Source: Acidimicrobiales bacterium
Lineage (GTDB): Bacteria; Actinomycetota; Acidimicrobiia; Acidimicrobiales; MedAcidi-G1
NCBI GenBank assembly: GCA_016845305.1
Contig: JAERSW010000070.1
Coordinates: 1-64,000 of the forward strand
DNA length: 64,000 nucleotides
Direction of reading: 5' to 3'
Position numbers and translations under genes: made by a program. The notes beneath the pieces are model-generated. The model was given only the letters and a program-made list of their open reading frames with translations. It was not told where the DNA came from and searched no databases. Of this stretch, positions 62,198-64,000 are shown in pieces (position 1 is the stretch's first letter; the number at the start of each line of letters is the position of its first letter).

Positions 62198-64000
62198 CTA
62201 GGAGCGGGGCCGCAGGTTGTCGGGGTCGTAGACGGCGTGGGCGTGGCGTTCGGCCGGACACGGCGTGCCCAGCACGTCGACGCTGATCGAGTCCCACCGC
62301 TCCGCGACGGCGCCCTCCACGAAGCCGAGCACCACCCGCCGACCGGTCCGGAAGCCCATGGCCGCCGACGTCGCGTAGCCCCGCACCTCGCCGTCCACCC
62401 GGATGGGCGCCGACGGTGCCGGGTCGGCCGGCCGGCCCGGCAGGGCGCCGTGGGCCCCGTCGTCGAGGGTCAGCACCACGTAGGCCCATCCCGGCGGCGG
62501 ACCGCCACCGTCGGGCCGGAGCCGCTCCACGGCGTCGCGCCCCACGAAGTCGACGTCGCCCTTGGCCGTCCCGGCCCGCGTCCCCGACAACGCCACGAAG
62601 CGCGCCAGGCCCGCCTCGAACGGCGTGTACTCGGGGCCGAACTCGCTCCCCCACCCGTGGTACCCCTTCTCGACCCGCATCGAGTTCAACGCGTACGAGC
62701 CGAAGTCCCGCCGCCCCAGGTCGGCGCCGGCCTCGCACAGCGCCGCGTCCAACGCCGGCAGGTCGTCCTCGTCGACGTGGAGCTCCCACCCCAGCTCGCC
62801 CACGAACGAGACCCGCAGCGCCGTGGCGGCCACGCCGGCGACGGTCACCTCGCGCACCGACATCCACGGCGCCGCCGTCGCCGACAGGTTGTCGCCGCTG
62901 AGCCGCTCCAGCAGCTCGCGGCTCCGGGGGCCCATCACCATGAGCGCCCCGGTGCGCTGAGTCCCGTGCGCCACCGACACCCGCTCGCCGGGCCGGGCCA
63001 GGTCGGCGAGGCCGTCGAGGTCGCGCTCGCGTGCCGCGGTGGGGCCCAGTAGCAGCCACCGGTCGTCGGCCAGGCGGGCCATCGTGGCCTCGGTCCACAC
63101 CCGGCCGTCGGGGCGGAGCCGGTAGCCGAGCCGGACCCGACCGGGCCCGGGTAGCGGCGTGCAGAACGCCCGGTCCAGCAGCGCGGCGGCGTCCGGCCCC
63201 GTCACCTCGTAGCGGGTGAAGCCGCCGTGGTCCATCACGCCGACGGCGTCGCGCACCGCCTCGCACTCGCCGCGCACCGCCTCGTGCCAGGCCTCGTCGC
63301 GGTACGACGGGACGCCGTGGTCCGACTCCGGTCGGTCGCTCGGCCCGTCCGCGAACCAGAAGGCCCGCTCCCAGCCGGCCACCTGCCCGATGCGGGCACC
63401 CCGGGCGGCCAGGGCGTCGGCCAGCGGCGTCCGCTGCACCGGCCGGCCGCCGGACCAGACCCGGTGCGGGAACGGCTCGGCGTACTGGTGCTCGTACAGC
63501 TCGCACACCCGGGCCTCGGCGTAGTCGGCCGTCGCCCAGTCGCCGAAGCGGCGCGGGTCCCAGGCGAACACGTCCCACTCGGTCGCACCGCCGGTCACCA
63601 GCTCGGCCAGCACCTTGCCCACCGCCGCGGCCTGGGTGACGCCCACCTGCACGCACGCCGCCTGCAGGAACCCGGGGATCCCGGCGACGGGCCCGACCAG
63701 CGGGTTGGCGTCCGGCGAGTAGGCGATGGGCCCGTTCACGAAGCGGGCCACCCCGACCTCGCCCAGCACCTCGACGTGGGCCATGGCCCGTTCAGCCGAC
63801 GCGGCGATGCCCTCCTCGGCCGGCGGGAACAGGCGGCTGTCGAACGACGCCGGGAGGGCGTCGCGCCACACGGGGCGCCCCTCGTGGCCGTAGTCGCCGA
63901 ACAGCAGGGCGTCCTGCTCGCGGCGCAGGTAGTAGCAGAGCTCGGGGTCGCGGATCAGCGGGAACGGCTCGTCGACGTCGTCCAGCGCGGGGACCGGCCC
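62198..64000 (-). CDS. FAD-dependent dehydrogenase fused to a GcvT domain (sarcosine/dimethylglycine dehydrogenase-like), N-terminus beyond the right edge
   Basis: The last 600 residues are present. The end of the FAD-oxidoreductase domain includes RFVNGPIAYSPDANPLVGP and VGVTQAAAVGKVLAELVTGG. After a linker the GcvT (aminomethyltransferase) fold begins: VGVMDHGGFTRYEVTGPDA, MGPRSRELLERLSGD, RVSFVGELGWELHV, and RVEKGYHGWGSEFGPEYTPFEAGL. Such enzymes demethylate dimethylglycine or sarcosine and pass the one-carbon unit to tetrahydrofolate. The methylated amine substrate is not determined. The frame is open to the window edge. Confidence 0.93.
   Translation of the reverse strand, partial: GPVPALDDVDEPFPLIRDPELCYYLRREQDALLFGDYGHEGRPVWRDALPASFDSRLFPPAEEGIAASAERAMAHVEVLGEVGVARFVNGPIAYSPDANPLVGPVAGIPGFLQAACVQVGVTQAAAVGKVLAELVTGGATEWDVFAWDPRRFGDWATADYAEARVCELYEHQYAEPFPHRVWSGGRPVQRTPLADALAARGARIGQVAGWERAFWFADGPSDRPESDHGVPSYRDEAWHEAVRGECEAVRDAVGVMDHGGFTRYEVTGPDAAALLDRAFCTPLPGPGRVRLGYRLRPDGRVWTEATMARLADDRWLLLGPTAARERDLDGLADLARPGERVSVAHGTQRTGALMVMGPRSRELLERLSGDNLSATAAPWMSVREVTVAGVAATALRVSFVGELGWELHVDEDDLPALDAALCEAGADLGRRDFGSYALNSMRVEKGYHGWGSEFGPEYTPFEAGLARFVALSGTRAGTAKGDVDFVGRDAVERLRPDGGGPPPGWAYVVLTLDDGAHGALPGRPADPAPSAPIRVDGEVRGYATSAAMGFRTGRRVVLGFVEGAVAERWDSISVDVLGTPCPAERHAHAVYDPDNLRPRS

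Overview
This window is very GC-rich (roughly 70% or more), has dense genes, GTG starts and stop/start overlaps of the ATGA or GTGA type. It carries a WhiB regulator, a PASTA kinase and an Rv2466c-type DsbA protein, so it comes from an actinobacterium. The minus-strand order cysteine desulfurase, mnmA, ligA, gatC, gatA, gatB, then ilvB, ilvN, ilvC is the order I recall from Mycobacterium. The broader gene content (Chloroflexus-like mesaconyl-CoA genes, a DMSP-lyase-like cupin, a bacterial kynurenine pathway) suggests a free-living, possibly marine lineage such as Acidimicrobiia; that placement is inference.

Layout. 1-17 kb: lipid and acyl-CoA catabolism (truncated P450, SnoaL-like protein, SDRs, two type III CoA-transferases, a double-hotdog hydratase, aldehyde dehydrogenase, amidohydrolase), with a Nudix hydrolase, a CtpE-like P-type ATPase, glutamate dehydrogenase and WhiB. 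Within this block, 12643-13101 is a peroxiredoxin with an in-frame TGA exactly where the catalytic cysteine belongs, followed by a SECIS-like hairpin: a probable selenoprotein. 17-27 kb: a thiolase behind a 20-bp perfect palindrome, then a long minus-strand operon marR - 3-hydroxyanthranilate dioxygenase - kynureninase - kynurenine monooxygenase - tryptophan dioxygenase - aldehyde dehydrogenase - DapA-like lyase - aspartate dehydrogenase. Kynurenine formamidase is divergent from it, and both are driven from one completely overlapped divergent promoter/operator.

27-36 kb: ilvB-ilvN-ilvC behind a leader-peptide attenuator, a NadD-like protein, and ilvD. A single nuclease gene of atypical composition sits at the 3' end of ilvD, bracketed by 31-bp direct repeats of the ilvD 3' end, and looks like a small mobile cargo cassette. 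36-47 kb: gatCAB, PASTA kinase, ligA, mnmA and cysteine desulfurase. 47-56 kb: methyltransferase, Rv2466c-like protein, rhomboid protease, DMSP-lyase-like cupin overlapping an enoyl-CoA hydratase, NifU-like scaffold, PLP decarboxylase, MurA with the fosfomycin-resistant Asp, and an MFS transporter. 56-64 kb: a xanthine-dehydrogenase/CO-dehydrogenase-like trio with a MoaD-like partner, an alpha/beta hydrolase, a desaturase, a small dimeric-barrel protein, and a sarcosine/dimethylglycine dehydrogenase-like protein cut by the right edge.

Many genes at the head of transcription units lack a Shine-Dalgarno sequence and instead have a TANNNT box 6-8 nt before the start codon, so leaderless mRNAs appear common here. 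No tRNA, rRNA, CRISPR array, integrase or transposase was seen. No gap between genes exceeds 300 bases. The two largest are 10052-10349 (an A+T-rich island, probably promoter) and 30810-31097 (the ilv leader).
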